Assembly: GCA_905250025.1 (NCBI GenBank)
Contig: CAJNOJ010000244.1
Span: 91,404-155,403 of the forward strand
Direction: 5' to 3'
Length of the DNA: 64,000 bases
Source of the DNA: Adineta ricciae
Lineage: Eukaryota > Rotifera > Eurotatoria > Adinetida > Adinetidae
In this document: positions 13,005-27,175 of the stretch, one piece after another
Layout: each line of letters starts with the position of its first letter
Numbering within the stretch: position 1 is the stretch's first letter
Translations under genes and position numbers: made by a program
The notes under the pieces: generated by a model
The model's database searches: none
What the model was told of the DNA's origin: nothing
Seen by the model: only the letters and a program-made list of their open reading frames with translations

Positions 13005-13332
13005 ATGCAGTATTGGCGTTTAGCTGGTTTAAAGTTCGTTCTATTAAGTCTCATTCATATCTAATTGATAATCTTCCATATGTGTCTATTTAGCTACATT
13101 CAATTTTCCGCAGTATGTGCACGAACATTACGTCGATGTTTGAAGTCATCCGTAGCTAAAGATGCCTTGAAACGCGAAGAATCCTATGTTCGTGTTAATA
13201 AGTGGCAAGGTGGAAAACTCACCGATCAAGTTTATCCTGCTAGTAAGAAAATTCTTTTTCTAACGAGCTCTCTCTCTCACATCAATGTTTTATTTTTCTT
13301 TCTCATTCATAGAAACGGAACAGTCATCATAG
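13005..13332 (+). CDS. ATP5F1E: Mitochondrial ATP synthase F1 subunit epsilon
   Basis: Small subunit of the F1 rotor stalk of mitochondrial ATP synthase (not the bacterial epsilon, which corresponds to mitochondrial delta). Exons 13005-13033, 13094-13242 and 13313-13332 join in phase to 65 residues. The N-terminus MQYWRLAGLNYIQFSAVCAR matches the family pattern of YWRxAGLxYIxYSxICA, followed by TLRRCLKSS. The animal protein is usually about 51-55 residues; here a tail of about a dozen extra residues (LTDQVYPAKTEQSS) extends the C-terminus through a tiny third exon. Introns are 60 and 70 nt. The first exon is only 29 nt, so the gene is easily missed by automatic prediction. Confidence 0.88.
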
Positions 13333-14409
13333 AATAGTTCTCATTTTGGTTTTCAGTAGTTACATAGATACAAATCTATTGTTCTCCTAATGGTGCAGTG
13401 ATTTTTTAACACACAGTCCTCGGTTTTCTGTAGTAGACAAATAAAACACCATCATCCCGTATGATTCTCTTTGAATGATACTCAAAGGAACGCTTTTCGT
13501 CGCTCCAGGCAAAGAAATAAATAAGCAAGTACCATATTTAGTCTGAGACTCTTTCATAAAAATATTAGATTTATTGATTGTATTCTTGTTTATATGGTGC
13601 GATAGTTCATTATTTCTCAGTGCGAGAGGTAGCAAAAGGAAGTTCAGAGGGTCAACATGACAATTAAATCGCGTGAATACTGATATTTACTAATAAAAAA
13701 ATGACACGACGAAGTACAACTGGATCCGGAACTCTAGCGGTTCAAATAGAAGATCTTTGCCAACTATCGTAACATTTGCCTTGAACATAGATCGCGTGAT
13801 CACTTTCCTGGAAAGTCAAAAGGATTTTCAGACGAAGAAGTGACATACAATGTTGTAGTGCATATTAGGCGGCATACTGGGAGTATGTTGCATCTAGAGC
13901 AAAGTGAATACCTGTAATGGATATTCTCGGAGATATAATTTCAATCGTAAATAATAATTTCTATGTTAAAAAATTCAGGTGAGTCGAGAGCTTGAAAAAG
14001 AACATGTTATTAATGACAAAAGACATACTGATTAATTGAACGGACGACTGAATATATCCATCTCATAAATAACGTTCCACTGAGCTTCGTTCTGATGTAT
14101 GGGCTGAATCTGAGGGTGTGTGAGGTAGTATTTTTATCTGAATTTCAATCTCAGCAATAAACCGGAGCAACATCAGGTCATGTCAAGCTTTTAATTCAAT
14201 CATTTTCTCGTCAGCTTCTTTTCCTGTGTTGCATTACGATATCTTTGAATTCGATTTCAAATCTAAGACTAATGTATCTTTCAATTTTATATTTACATCT
14301 TTATTATTTTCTTTTTTCAAATATGAAATAAAATGAAAATATCCAGATTGTATTTTCTCTAATAAAATAATTCACATGAAAAGAAAAGAAAAACGCTCAT
14401 ATCATTTAT
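13333..14409. other. Intergenic between ATP synthase epsilon and GPCR
   Basis: Convergent gene ends with no recognisable exon between them. An 80-codon open frame on the minus strand (13387-13635) shows no known motif. Confidence 0.45.
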
Positions 14410-16555
14410 TTAATTTTGCATGATCCTACTATGTTCCGTCGTGTATCGACGTTTTGTCGCTCTTTTCACCATATTAGGAAACAACAGTCGTTTAAACGCA
14501 GTACGAAATTCGACATTAAATATCGTGTAGATCAGTGGATTAACAGCACTATTGACATAGCCAAGCCAAAGTATCAGTGTTGGAACTGGTTCTTTGATGT
14601 ACAGATGCATATCAATGAATGCTGATAGGATATAAACAACGAAAAATGGTAACCAACAAAGAAGAAACACACTAATGATAATGCCAAGTGTTCGTGAAAG
14701 ACGACGTTCTCTGGTCAAAGAGATTTTCTGTCGTTCATGCATTAATGTGGCTAAACTTTTGCCTTTGAACAAGGTCTTTCGATTGTTTTCTCTTGACGGG
14801 AATTTTAACGGAAAATATTTGAGTTTTCTTGTCACTTTACCTGTTTGAATCGACACACTTTGCTGTTGAATTTCTTCATGTGTCTCACAGATACATTCAG
14901 GAGCGGATACTGGACTTGGCGTTGGAATCGTTGAACCGTTGTTTTTTGTCAGAGAATCACCAACTAGATTAAAAAATTGATTAGGAAACGATCACAGTAT
15001 GGAAAGATATTCTAAAGTCGATAAGGAATTTTCTATAAATAGTCCTGATAAGCAAGAGATAGTTTCGAGATGTTTATCATTTTTCTTTTGGTAAAAAATA
15101 GGAGTTGGATAGGTTTTTTTTAGCGGGAAGCAATTGCGTTGGAGAAAAGAATTTTTCGAGGAAATAGTTGACTCACTCATCGGAAACATTCGATTTTCAT
15201 CAGTATTAATTATTAAAGAATTTTGTGAATGATTCGTTTCCGATTGTTGAGATTGAACACCATTGTTATTTATCAACGTGTTGTTATTATCATTGTGACT
15301 AAGACTAGACGATGCAACTGTTTTAACATATTCTTGTTGGAGACATAACATTTCTTCCATATCATCGCTACTGAAATTCTCGACTCCACTCCCATTTGAA
15401 GCTGAATATTTCAAAAGGCAAGCTGTGGGATTAATAATTGGTGAACTTAAACTTTGATGAATCGTATGTTGAAATTGTTCGTTTAAACAACTCGTCATCG
15501 TACTACTTTTGTGTGCACGAGTGGCATTGGCTAATTTCTCGGCAGCTAAATGAAACGCATAATCAAAATCGGCCTTCGCTAGTCGATAAACAAACCTTTG
15601 GCGCGTTCACGAAAACGTTTTCTTGTTTCGATGAAAACTTCAGCATAGACCACAGTCATAATTAAGGCAGGAATATAGAATGAACCACAAGCAGAATAGA
15701 TAACATAAGCTTTATTAGTGGACAATTCACACTGTTGTAGTTCATTAAAATTTTGTAATTCATGTGAGCCGAGAATAGTAGCGATGATCGGCGGGATAGA
15801 TATTGTTGCCGACAATGCCCAAACGATGAAAATCATCAGAAGTACACGTCGTATGGTACGTTGCCGTGCGTACTGTATCGGATCACTGATAGCCCAATAG
15901 CGATCCAGCTAAGAAAAAGATTCAATTATCTTCAATTGAGCTCTTCAAGTCAGAACTTACCGCTATAGCACAAAGATTCAATATTGATGAAGTACAGAGA
16001 AGGACATCAGAGGTGACAAATATTTGACAGAAAATTTGTCCTAAAGAAAGACATTTCAATTAGTGATTTGGAACTGGAAGATGCTAATTAGAAACGTTTT
16101 ACCGAATATCCATCGTTTGAGTATATGGGTAACAATATGAAATGGCATTACTATGACAGCAACTAACATATCGGAGAACGCCAGCGAAACAATGAAAAAG
16201 TTTTGTACAGTTCGTAGTGGTCGAAATGTAAAGACAGAGAGAATAACAAGAATATTACCACATATGCACAGAATAACAATAGTTGAAAGAACAAATACCA
16301 AGGGTAACATTTCGCTCACTGACATGGACTTTTGGATAGCTGCTACTGCTGTTGCTGTGCTACTGCTCGTCGTTGTCGTCGATAGATTGATTCGATTGAA
16401 CGGCGAAGGTAAAACATTTGGCATGTTTACATTCGTAGATGATATTAAATACCAATCGATTGTATTGTTAGGAAGCGGTAAAAGAATATGATCATGATCG
16501 ACATAAAGATCCGATGGCAATAGTCCTTGATGAGGATATGAGTTTGTGAGTGGCA
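14410..16555 (-). CDS. Aminergic G-protein-coupled receptor, tyramine/octopamine-like (first exon not found)
   Basis: Five exons on the minus strand: 16103-16555, 15961-16040, 15596-15908, 15177-15545 and 14410-14963. They encode a rhodopsin-family amine receptor. TM1 carries [10 protein letters not shown]2 has [12 protein letters not shown]3 has [20 protein letters not shown] with the amine-binding Asp, followed by the DRYWAI motif. TM5 has [16 protein letters not shown]6 has [10 protein letters not shown], and TM7 has [15 protein letters not shown]. The [19 protein letters not shown] and [10 protein letters not shown] segments are closest to invertebrate tyramine/octopamine type 1 receptors. 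The third intracellular loop is very long (over 200 residues, Ser/Asn-rich), as usual for Gi-coupled amine receptors. The N-terminal exon begins directly after a splice acceptor at 16556, so a short upstream coding exon with the start is missing. Ligand specificity is inferred only. Confidence 0.9.
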
Positions 16556-19500
16556 CTGGAAAATGAAATAAAAATATGAGACTAGTGTACTTTTGTTTCT
16601 ATCAGTATATTAAAAGCTTTCTCAGACGCCTATCTATTTTTTTGCAAAATATATTTTATTTTCCTGAAAGAATTCTAGTAAAGAAAACTTCGGAAGATGC
16701 CTCCTCCTTATTTTCCGCTCCGTACTCTTTGTGCACATTCATATCCGGCCACTTTCCCACCTATCGTCAACAACTCCTGATTTTTTCTTTCTCTCCCTCT
16801 CTCTCTTGTTTAACAGCGAGGAAAATAATAACAAGAACAGCAGCAGCTAATGACCCCACCTTTTTTCGTTGAGAACCACTCATGTAATCAACTCGTTTTG
16901 TTCTTCTAATAGAAGAAAAAGCGAAGGAAAGTTTTTCATTCAATACATTCAATATTAAGTAATCAACACTCGCTAATACTTCTTTTTTTCATTGGATATG
17001 AGAAGGTCACAATCACTTGTCACGACTAACACGCTTACAAAGAAAAAAATCGAAGAGTATTGTCACACTTATAAACGGACTATATTAACGAGGAAAACGA
17101 TATAGGATGAACCTTTGGGAACTGGGAATGAATCATATTCATTGTGCCATTGACTTCGTCTCCCACTTGGTCGCTAGACATGGGAATACTATCGATATAC
17201 GAGTATGATTCAAATCGATAATCATTTCTCACCACGATGGATTCTCCGTTTGCTTTCTCTTTCCGTTTCTCTTACTTCCTATGCAGAAGAATAATACGCC
17301 GATCATGATATATCTTTCGACAATGGTTTTTATTTCTGGCATTCTATTTGAATAAATTCGATAAAATATTTATTTAGGCCTTATTAAATAATTATGTCGA
17401 AGATCTTTTTTCTTGTCTCGAGTAGGCGTTACATCGTTGGAAATAATCAAAGAGTCAAGTTTGTTTAATGCGAATGTACACATCGTACGGTAACGATGAA
17501 ATACACTGCAGTAACGGACATGCATCGATTGCAACATTTCAAAGTCAATACTTACACACAGAGAAGTTCGATTAACGGATGTTTTTCTTTGTATGAATGT
17601 CTGCAAATCAAATATCTATTGTCAATAAGGATTAGGTTTGAATATGAAAACAACGTATTGCATCGTGACAGATATTTAATTACATGTCGTTTCAAACTCT
17701 GATGAATTACTTACATACGAATTCCTATCATCGTTCGCCTTGTTAACTGAATCAACGGCTCGATATTGAAAAAGAGAAAGAACTTACAATAATGGCTGGA
17801 ATTAAATGAGAACGATAATAAGTGAACAATCCAATAATCTGAATGCTTATGAAAAAAGGGCAAAACGATAGTATTCGTATGATTTCTTCGTTCAGTTTTC
17901 TCGATCTCTACGAGACGAGTTATCCGATAAGAAAAAGAGAGAAGAAGAGGAAGACGGCAACGAAGACGAAGAATAAAGAGATGAATGTTGTCTTGATTTT
18001 GCTATTGTTTACACTATGTAAATAAGAATTGTAACTTCGTCGTCCTGACTTAATTACGCACGAATAAGAAATGTTAATAATTTGTTTATTGTACTATTCA
18101 TCTGTGTTCCATCGACAAATCTCTCTTCTTCCATACGACGTGCGAACCAAAATAAATCTCTTTGATAATATTATTCATTCTCTTTACAAGATTATGACAG
18201 ACAAGAGGAAGAAAACCTACTCAATTCATTAACTTTTAACTAATAAATACCGTTAATAAAAACAACAAACAAATCGAGATAATTGGATTCATTGGAACAG
18301 AAAGCTGTTTCTCCGCTTCCATCGTACTTACTGTTGAACTGATCAATTATTGAGATTTCAGTCGACCATAAGATCACGTATGAAGTCCATGCTGGAATTC
18401 TAAAACAAAGACGACAATTTACTCGGAAATTCTATTCAGAGCTAGACTTTATCAAAGCTCATCTTCTTTTCATTGAAGAACTACAATCTTTCTAGTCACG
18501 ATTTTCCTATGATAATGTATTGACAAAATTCAATTCATTGAAAGAATGTGTCGATGGAAGCACTAACCCGCCCTTGCTACATAATAAAACTAATTATAGA
18601 AAATCCTCTTGCTCTAAACGTTTTTCATCGACTTTTTAAAAGTATAGATTAGTGATACCAAAATACTTGAGTTCAATGATATTTCTGAGCAAAATTAGCA
18701 CTGGCTTACCTCTAGCTGCACGATAGGCACATAATTAAACGTGGGATTTTCTAAAAGAGCTGTTTTTCATGGATATACATGTGTTTTGTTCTACATCGAT
18801 CATAAATTTCCTAAGAAATGAGTAAATATTCTCCTTATCGTCTTATAGAACTTGAAGACTGTCATGCAATGACCGATAATTGCTTTAGCATTCTACTTTG
18901 AGTTTTTACATTTTTATAGTTCTTTGCCTTTGTCAATTTAGAGATTTTCCTTTCTCCTTCTCCCTCCCTATTTCTCTTGTTTGTTTTTTGATCATGATGA
19001 AATTACTTTCGACATCCTGAGATATAGACATTAAAAGAAAAGATGGCATACGAAACATCATTGATGACATCGACTAACTAATGTCATTGGCGAGTAACGA
19101 GAGAAAACTGCACATGATCGATTTATTGTTACGTTCGTTATTCTTTCACAATTGTCTAACTGAAGAGTACATGACTTCATAGACACTAGCCGAGATCTTT
19201 TTTTGATTGAGGTCGTTATTCTGTTTATTTTTGTGAATTACCATTTGAATCACATCGTACATGACCTAAATATAATTGTAAAAGGATTTTAGTTTCGATT
19301 AATAAATCATTATCGTTTTTCTCTCTCTCAAATGAATACGTTTATTTAAATATGACAAATGTCATGGACGATTATCCTTTTGAACATACTCATTTAATAT
19401 GAACGAGTGAAATGTTTAGTACATTAGAATTTTATCTATGATTGACAATTGCGCAGAGGTCAAGAGCAGTTATTTTTACATATTTCTAATCAATATTACT

Positions 19501-20977
19501 TAGACGAGAGGACCAGTGTGGGGGATTAGAGAGACTGACAATGATTATCGAGAAGGAAATGAAGAAAAGAGATCAACTTTTGATGATTTCTATTCATAGA
19601 TTTCGATGGTTCAATAAGCCTTAAGTAATTTGTTCATAACGATAGCAACTAGTACCATAGTCGAGATATCATCGACAGACTTCAAATTACTGGAAAAAGT
19701 CTTCTTCGACACCCTAAAATGTCATGTTTTTCGTCTGATCATTTGGTAATATTCATCAATATTCATATTTCTATCATTATTAATAGTACTCATATTCTGC
19801 TGAGGATATACTTTATATGAAGGTCTGACTTACGTATGAAAGTAATCAAAAGACAGTCCTGTCATCTTCTCTGCTTAGCAAACTTGCCTGTAGGATTCAC
19901 TTTCCAATATGAAATTCTCATGCAATTGATGTTTTTCCTTGTGATCGATTAGACATCGGATGAGAATAATTAGCTTTCCCTGGATTGTAATTATTAAAAA
20001 TAGAAAGCATAGAACAAATCATTGATTGGAACGAATAATTGTGACGGATGACCCATGACTTTATTTGCATTTGCTTTTGACTGAAAATATAACTTGGGTA
20101 CACTCAACATAGAACAGAAAATATTTGCCTCTTTTGTAGTTCATTGTATAAAAAAAATTCTGCAAGATTAATATGGTTGCATAGCTACGTGTAAAACTCG
20201 ATGCACATATTGAGTATTTCTAAGTGCTGGAGTCGTTTGCTGTCCGCTGTACCTAAAAGAATCATATTACCTCGATAACAGTCAATAATGTTTTACTCAA
20301 AAATGATAATTCACAGCTGTAACACATGCGACAAGTATTAGCGTTATAAAGTGAATAAAGCATCGCATAACAATGAGTATAAAGCTATAAAGTATCAATG
20401 AACGATAAGAATTTCATAATTTCACAATTCGACCGGGCTCTCTTTCCCTTTCTTTTTAAGTACATGGACTATTTGTCTAAGATATGGAAAAAATGGTTGA
20501 ATTAAACAAGTAAATTAATTAATGAATCAGAAACAGAAAGAACATGTATTCTACAATAACAGTCTGCTTGTGACGCTTATCCTTTTGGAGACATGCTCGC
20601 ATCGATCTATTCAAATCGCTCGCCTATTCATCGCATAGCCTCTTTAAAAGTTGAGTACATCTAAATGTAACTGACAATGTGATTTGCGTTCAGAATAGCG
20701 TCAGCAATTCAGTAATAAATCCTATTTAATTGAAAGAGTGGATAATGAATAGTTTTATTCAAGTAGATATACTTGTTGTACAATGTAGAAAGCAGAACAA
20801 TCATACCAAAATGAAAGATGTCGCTAGTGAGATGATTGAGGGTGATACCTAGGCAATATTCTTCTTATGGCAACGTTTACACTTTTAGCATCAGACAGAC
20901 TGATCCACAGAGCATAGGTCGAATCTTTTTATGACAATCCTGACAAAGCGTTCTTAAATAATTAATTGTGTTTATCA
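16556..20977. other. Long gene-poor stretch upstream of the amine receptor
   Basis: About 4.4 kb without a supported exon on either strand. It should contain the unresolved 5' exon(s) and promoter of the receptor. It includes pyrimidine-rich tracts near 16780-16810 and 18955-18985. I see no transposase, terminal repeats or RNA gene. Confidence 0.4.
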
Positions 20978-21856
20978 ATGTCGGATTCTGAAGGTGAAAC
21001 ATACGAAAAACAAGTCAAAATCGTTCTCGTAGGCGATGGTAGTTCCGGCAAGGTAAAACATAATTCGTCATTTGATGGATTAAATCTAGGACATTCTAGA
21101 CATCCATCTCCGAGCGATTTTCAAAAGATTCCTTTAATCGTGATTACAATCAAACCTTAGGAATTGATTATTATTTGAAACGTATCAACCTGACACGTAA
21201 TTACTTTGCATATTTCCTTCATGAATTGAAATCATTGTTGTAGGAAGCTACAATGTAACACTAGCAGTCAACGATGTCGGTGGCCAAACACTAGGCGGTG
21301 CCATGTTAGACAAATACATATTTGGTGCAGATGTAAGTTTTCATTTTCTGTATTCATGTCTGAAATCCAAGACATCTCTTGTTGCAGATTGTTTTACTTG
21401 TTTATGATATAACAAATTTACAAAGTTTTGAAAATCTCGATGATTGGTATCACACAGTAACGAAATACTGTGCTAGTCGGAAGCCCCTATTCGCACTCGT
21501 TGGTAATAAAAGTAAGTTTCTATTTCAAAGAAGTCTGTCTATGAATTTATCATCGGATTCATTCAGGTGATCTCGAACATTTACGTACTGTTAAAGCTGA
21601 ACGGCACCAACGTTTTGCTAAAGAACATGATATGTTATCATATTTTGTTTCTGCGAAGACAGGTGAATCGGTGGAAAATCTCTTTCGACAAGTGACTGCA
21701 CATTTGATGCATATCGTTCTTCCGAAGAATGACTATGACGCAACACGTGTTATTACTGCTCCGATTGTCCGACAAGAACAAAATAACGCATCAACACCTG
21801 CGAAAGCATCTCCGACGACAAATACGACACGTACATCAATTTGTAGCTTACAATGA
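20978..21856 (+). CDS. RAB28: Small GTPase Rab28
   Basis: Five exons (20978-21052, 21100-21196, 21244-21332, 21388-21511 and 21567-21856) join to 224 residues, against about 221 in vertebrates. The start [19 protein letters not shown] and P-loop GDGSSGKTS match Rab28, as do [50 protein letters not shown], the nucleotide-specificity motif NKSD, and [14 protein letters not shown]. The C-terminus ends CSLQ, a CaaX box like the farnesylated CAVQ end of human RAB28 rather than the double-Cys geranylgeranyl ends of most Rabs. NKSD replaces the usual NKxD with Ser, which fits the consensus. Rab28 associates with the BBSome and IFT in cilia in several animals, consistent with a ciliated organism. Confidence 0.96.
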
Positions 21857-22072
21857 CATCGAATCGTGCAATTTATTTGGAAGAATGTATGAATTTGTTT
21901 ATTTTAAAAGAGATTCTCAAACGGAAAATAATGAATGAATGTCCTTACAGCTTGTTGGGTTTGTTTTTCTTCTTAAAATACTTGTATTTTCTCGTATTGA
22001 ACCAGAAATAAAATTTACACAAAAGTGTTTTCTTCATTCTGCTCTGTTTCTCGTCATCGGAGTGGTTAGTAA

Positions 22073-22509
22073 TCACGAGTTTTTGCAGCTTTTCTCATTT
22101 CCAAAGAAGAATTAACTAATATATTAGCACTTCTATCTTTGAAATAAGAAGATTACTTACGGATATGCCCAAGTTCAATAGAATGCCGTTCTTCTTTTAA
22201 TGTCAAGCCCGTATGCTTTCCTTCTTTAACAAAGTTATAATTATTATTAATTAACTTAAACCGCTTGAAGGAAATCTCTCGAAACATTCCTGATGATCTG
22301 TAAGATGAGATGCATTGTATTGTATGGGAAAGATTCTCATTATCAATGCAAGGATCACGTTTCAATCCTACATTGCAAAAGAGAAAAACCGCATATTCTT
22401 TCTCTACCAGTCAACTATGTTTGGATTTCATTTTCATGTGTTAATGAAAAAAGATTGATCTGTGAGATGATCATGAACTTGATTCTAGCTTCGATGACGT
22501 ACACTGCAT
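22073..22509 (-). CDS. Candidate small gene, unknown function
   Basis: Three minus-strand exons join in phase through consensus splice sites: 22479-22509, 22161-22367 and 22073-22116, giving about 93 residues. The central exon encodes a mixed basic/acidic sequence including GLTLKEERHSIELGHI, and the last exon ends SLEMRKAAKNS-stop. The GTAAGT donor at 22160 and the TTAG acceptor at 22117 are strong, with an intron of 44 nt. I do not recognise the protein. The start is the least certain part, since it depends on a 31-nt first exon. It sits head-to-head with the CRK-like gene, about 200 nt apart. Confidence 0.33.
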
Positions 22510-22713
22510 ATGTAACTTGATCGTCGACGAGCGACATCATTAGTTTAGGTCGATCTCAATAGGTGATTATGAGGCAATCAAAGATAATATTCTTTTTTTT
22601 CTCCTTGTATAACTGCGTGACGTTCAGTTCAGATGGTTTGATTTGATCATGCCAGTAAATGGATATGAATTTAATGCAAACGACGAGACTAGGTAGAGAA
22701 CATATTTTTCGAG

Positions 22714-23607
22714 ATGAATGATAGACATTTTTTCCCGTTAAGTTGGTACTTTGGTCAACTATCTCGATCGGAAACGAATGATCTGTTACATGATCAAGAA
22801 CCTGGAACATTTCTTATTCGTGATTCGGCAACCTTGAAAGGTGATTTTGTACTCTGTGTTCGGTATGACGACTAACTGGATAGGAAAGACTAGAAAAAAT
22901 CGTTGTTTCGCTTGATTCTAGGGAAGGTACGAAAACAATGCATTATATAATCAATAAAATCGAAGAAGACGGCGAAACACCACGTTATAAAATTGGTAGC
23001 AACTTTTTTGATAGTATGCCTACACTTCTTCGACATTACACAACCCATTATCTTGATACTACTCAATTGCTTAAACCAGTACGACTTTATTTCACCTTCT
23101 TACCAACATATCATCCATCCTTCACCCATTCTTTTAGCTTCCAAAACCAAATACGTTAACAACTAGTCAAAATCAAAGAGATAGTATATCATCTTCTATC
23201 ACCAATGTTGATGTAAGTTCAATGTTGTGTACCTGTGGAAACTTCTTTTCTATTTTTAGACGAGTTTAAGTGAAGAATCTACAAAGGTCGACAGTCCATG
23301 TCATCATTCATCCAAAGTGATATCTCAAGTATGTATTTATCCTTGATTGAAAGGAAAAAACATTGTTTTTCCTTAGGCGACTCTTATCTTACCCGCAAAA
23401 GCTCGTGTTATTAAGGATCGCATCCCAAGTCTCTATGATAAACGCTCACTACGTCTACAAATAGGTGATCTGCTAATTGTGAATCGTGCTGAAAGTAATG
23501 GTCAATGTGAAGGCACATTAATCAAAACAAATCGTCAGGGAACGTTTCCATTCACTTATGTGGAATTTCTCGATGATGAGAATGAACAAACAAGTCATCA
23601 GCTATGA
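22714..23607 (+). CDS. CRK: CRK-like adaptor with SH2 and only the C-terminal SH3 domain
   Basis: Five exons (22714-22862, 22922-23078, 23138-23212, 23260-23328 and 23377-23607) encode 226 residues. Residues 10 to about 110 form a CRK-type SH2: SWYFGQLSRSE, GTFLIRDSATLKGDFVLCVR with the phosphotyrosine-binding FLIRDS, then HYIINKI, FDSMPTLLRHYTTHYLDTT. After a linker of about 55 residues rich in Ser/Asn, the C-terminus has ARVIKDRIPSLYDKRSLRLQ, GDLLIVNRAESNGQCEGTLI and GTFPFTYVEFLD, matching the atypical C-terminal SH3 of CRK/CRKL. The N-terminal SH3, which in CRK binds PxxPxK motifs of C3G, DOCK and Abl, is absent. All exons abut through 47-59 nt introns with no space for the roughly 60 residues needed. 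It presumably still binds phosphotyrosine scaffolds; its effector link is unknown. Confidence 0.9.
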
Positions 23608-23806
23608 ATTCTTTTCGTAATATTTAATCCTCTCTCTTGCATGATTTTTCTGTAAAATAAAATAAAATCAAGCAGTTGAAGCCTAAAACAATCATATTTT
23701 CTCTTTTTTTTGTATATGTACTTTGATTTCTAGTCAATTCTTTATTGAATCATGGAGGAAGGAATAAAAATAATCTTTTCGAATTCTTGCTTGCAAAAAT
23801 ACATGC

Positions 23807-25915
<2,109 letters not shown>

Positions 25916-27175
25916 CTTGGAACTTGAAAAAAAGAATAATGGAATTAATTGCTTACTCTATTTTTATTATATAGGATCATTCGTAAACTGATACGAATGG
26001 TTTAGTAGAGAAGCAGGCAGCTGCTCAGGGTGTGGTAGGATTAGCGTAAAAAAGGCGAACTTGCGAGAAGGTATCATTAATATAACATCGATTTTGCTTG
26101 GAGATTAAATTTTATTCTAAATAATATTTTTATCACCGAAAAGAATCACAATAATTGTTTTCCATCGAAAGCACTTTTTTGTTGAGCTGCACCATTTGAT
26201 AGTGCTTACGTATCCAAATTTTCTTTGTTATATCCGATGACATTCGATATAATGAAAAAAAAACAAAATTTAGAAGCAAAACAGTATGGCGTTGTTATCA
26301 AATCGTCAGTGAATAATACATGTACCAAAAAAAGTGCGTTGTCATTGTTTATTATTATTGATTTTTTTTTCAAGAAATCGTGCTACAAATCATTGAGAAA
26401 ACCATTCCTTCGGTGTTCGATAGGAAACGGTATATTTTCCAATCACGATTCAATCAAATTCTTATTAACAAAACACAAGAAAGATTAGATTTTAATGTAG
26501 TTTGCAACGATTCTATGAACAGTTGTTCTTTTTTTTTGTTTTCAAACAAGAAAAATTCTTATTCTACTCATTTTGATTAATTCATCAGACACATCTATTT
26601 GATAAAATTTTCCAAGTGTCTGTCATATCCCTGATGAATAAGACGAGCCGTTCTTTCCATTGTTATTATATACATCCAATAGCAAATGAGAGAATTGCTT
26701 TTCTCATCATGTCATCTCTATCAATCAGCAGTATAATACACATTTGAATCAAAAGGCCGATAATACGATTGTAACATCATCATCAGTCGTTTTCCACTCA
26801 ATCAAGTTTCTCGAATGACATACGAGCAAATCGATTCTTTGCTCTTTTATTCATTTCAAAAACGGATATACTTGAAAAACTAGTTCCACGTTCATCAACC
26901 GACCAGCTCTACTTATTGAAAACACAAATCAACGAGTTATCCATTATAAACACGGCATCAGGTGTATATGGGAGACATACTTGTATATGGCGTGTCTCAG
27001 CTGGATGTCTCTCTCGTTTTTTTCATTCCCGGAGTGTGTGTATACCGTTAATGAAATTGAATATACGAAAGCAAATTGACACTGATTCGATTGCGTGTAT
27101 TGATACTAGTTTTAGTCATCATCGGAAGTGATAACTATAGCGAACGCACAGCGAGAAATCATCTCCTGTCCAGCT
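25916..27175. other. Shared 5' region of divergent amylase and FoxQ2
   Basis: AT-rich, about 1.26 kb, with no recognised exon. Poly-T and poly-A runs occur near 26258-26275, 26355-26365 and 26530-26540. Both flanking promoters must lie here, but no element is certain. Confidence 0.5.

Noticed and set aside
13387..13635. 82-codon minus-strand open frame
   Set aside because: No recognisable motif, and no consistent splice partners nearby.
16153..16491. 112-codon plus-strand frame over the amine receptor first exon
   Set aside because: Antisense shadow of TM1-TM2 of the receptor.
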